Shown here piece by piece: positions 5,323 through 5,382 of a DNA stretch of 5,382 bases. The notes below the pieces were generated by a model. The model did not search any database. It was not told the DNA's origin and saw only the letters and a list, made by a program, of their open reading frames with translations. Position numbers and translations under genes: made by a program. The DNA is from Verrucomicrobiota bacterium (lineage in GTDB: Bacteria; Verrucomicrobiota; Verrucomicrobiia; Chthoniobacterales; UBA10450): the NCBI GenBank assembly GCA_003218785.1, contig QHOM01000136.1, forward strand, positions 1 to 5,382, written 5' to 3'. Positions within the stretch are counted from its first letter, which is position 1. Every line of letters begins with the position of its first letter.

Positions 5323-5382
5323 TTATAAATTGCCTCGCGCTTCTTGTTCTCGTTCGATTGCTTCAAATAGTGCCTTGAAATT
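5323..5382 (-). CDS. hpd: C-terminal tail of 4-hydroxyphenylpyruvate dioxygenase, cut by the window edge
   Basis: The minus strand from base 5382 reads NFKALFEAIEREQEARGNL and then TAA (5325-5323). This is the C-terminal helix of 4-hydroxyphenylpyruvate dioxygenase, where 'GNFKALFE(A/S)IE(R/E)(D/E)Q..RG.L' is a signature. The helix closes over the active site in this family. The enzyme makes homogentisate from 4-hydroxyphenylpyruvate, the step just before HmgA, and the gene lies upstream of hmgA on the same strand. Only 19 codons are visible, but both motif and context support the call. The iron ligands lie outside the window. Confidence 0.82.
   Translation of the reverse strand, partial: NFKALFEAIEREQEARGNL

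Noticed and set aside
5109..5366. Minus-strand open frame of 85 codons upstream of hmgA
   Set aside because: Its middle is the reading of the 5168-5291 palindromic repeat, giving the well-known spurious 'PHLNPLPS' type peptide, and it overlaps the true end of hpd in another frame.

Overview
The window reads as part of a phenylalanine/tyrosine catabolic locus from a free-living bacterium with moderate GC content. I infer a soil-type lineage such as Verrucomicrobiota. The grounds are the short 'MPYYQKLGEIP' type of homogentisate dioxygenase, an animal-like tetrahydrobiopterin (BH4) gene set, and palindromic intergenic repeats of the 'GTCATTCCGAGC' and 'CCTCACC...GGTGAGG' kinds. The taxon is an inference and is not proven here.

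Layout from right to left, following minus-strand transcription. The C-terminal tail of 4-hydroxyphenylpyruvate dioxygenase (hpd) ends at 5323. A 124-bp nested palindromic repeat (5168-5291) follows. Next is homogentisate 1,2-dioxygenase (hmgA), split into two overlapping out-of-frame pieces (5094-4330 and 4364-3990), with about 25-30 conserved residues missing at the junction. Then come GTP cyclohydrolase I (folE, 3958-3329) and, 8 bp further, a 403-residue protein made of three fused 6-pyruvoyl-tetrahydropterin synthase (PTPS) domains (3320-2109). After a 146-bp gap with palindromes and hairpins there is a sepiapterin-reductase-like short-chain dehydrogenase (1962-1270). Last is a membrane-anchored protein with a YheO-type PAS domain (1198-350). 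On the plus strand, the left edge holds the last 83 codons of a converging gene (2-253). It may be the C-terminus of a long-form aromatic amino acid hydroxylase, but I cannot prove that. A second palindromic repeat (261-340) sits between the converging genes.

How the genes fit together. GTP cyclohydrolase I, PTPS and sepiapterin reductase are the three steps from GTP to BH4, the cofactor of phenylalanine hydroxylase. Hpd and HmgA are the later steps that turn tyrosine-derived 4-hydroxyphenylpyruvate into homogentisate and then maleylacetoacetate. The window therefore links cofactor synthesis with the catabolic pathway that uses it.

The most striking item is the triple PTPS. Its three domains have lost different active-site residues. 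The full zinc-binding histidine set and the catalytic cysteine survive only in domain 3. The Asp-His pair survives only in domains 1 and 2. This pattern would suit a single-chain pseudo-trimer with one composite active site. The broken hmgA is the second notable item and suggests gene decay or an assembly error.
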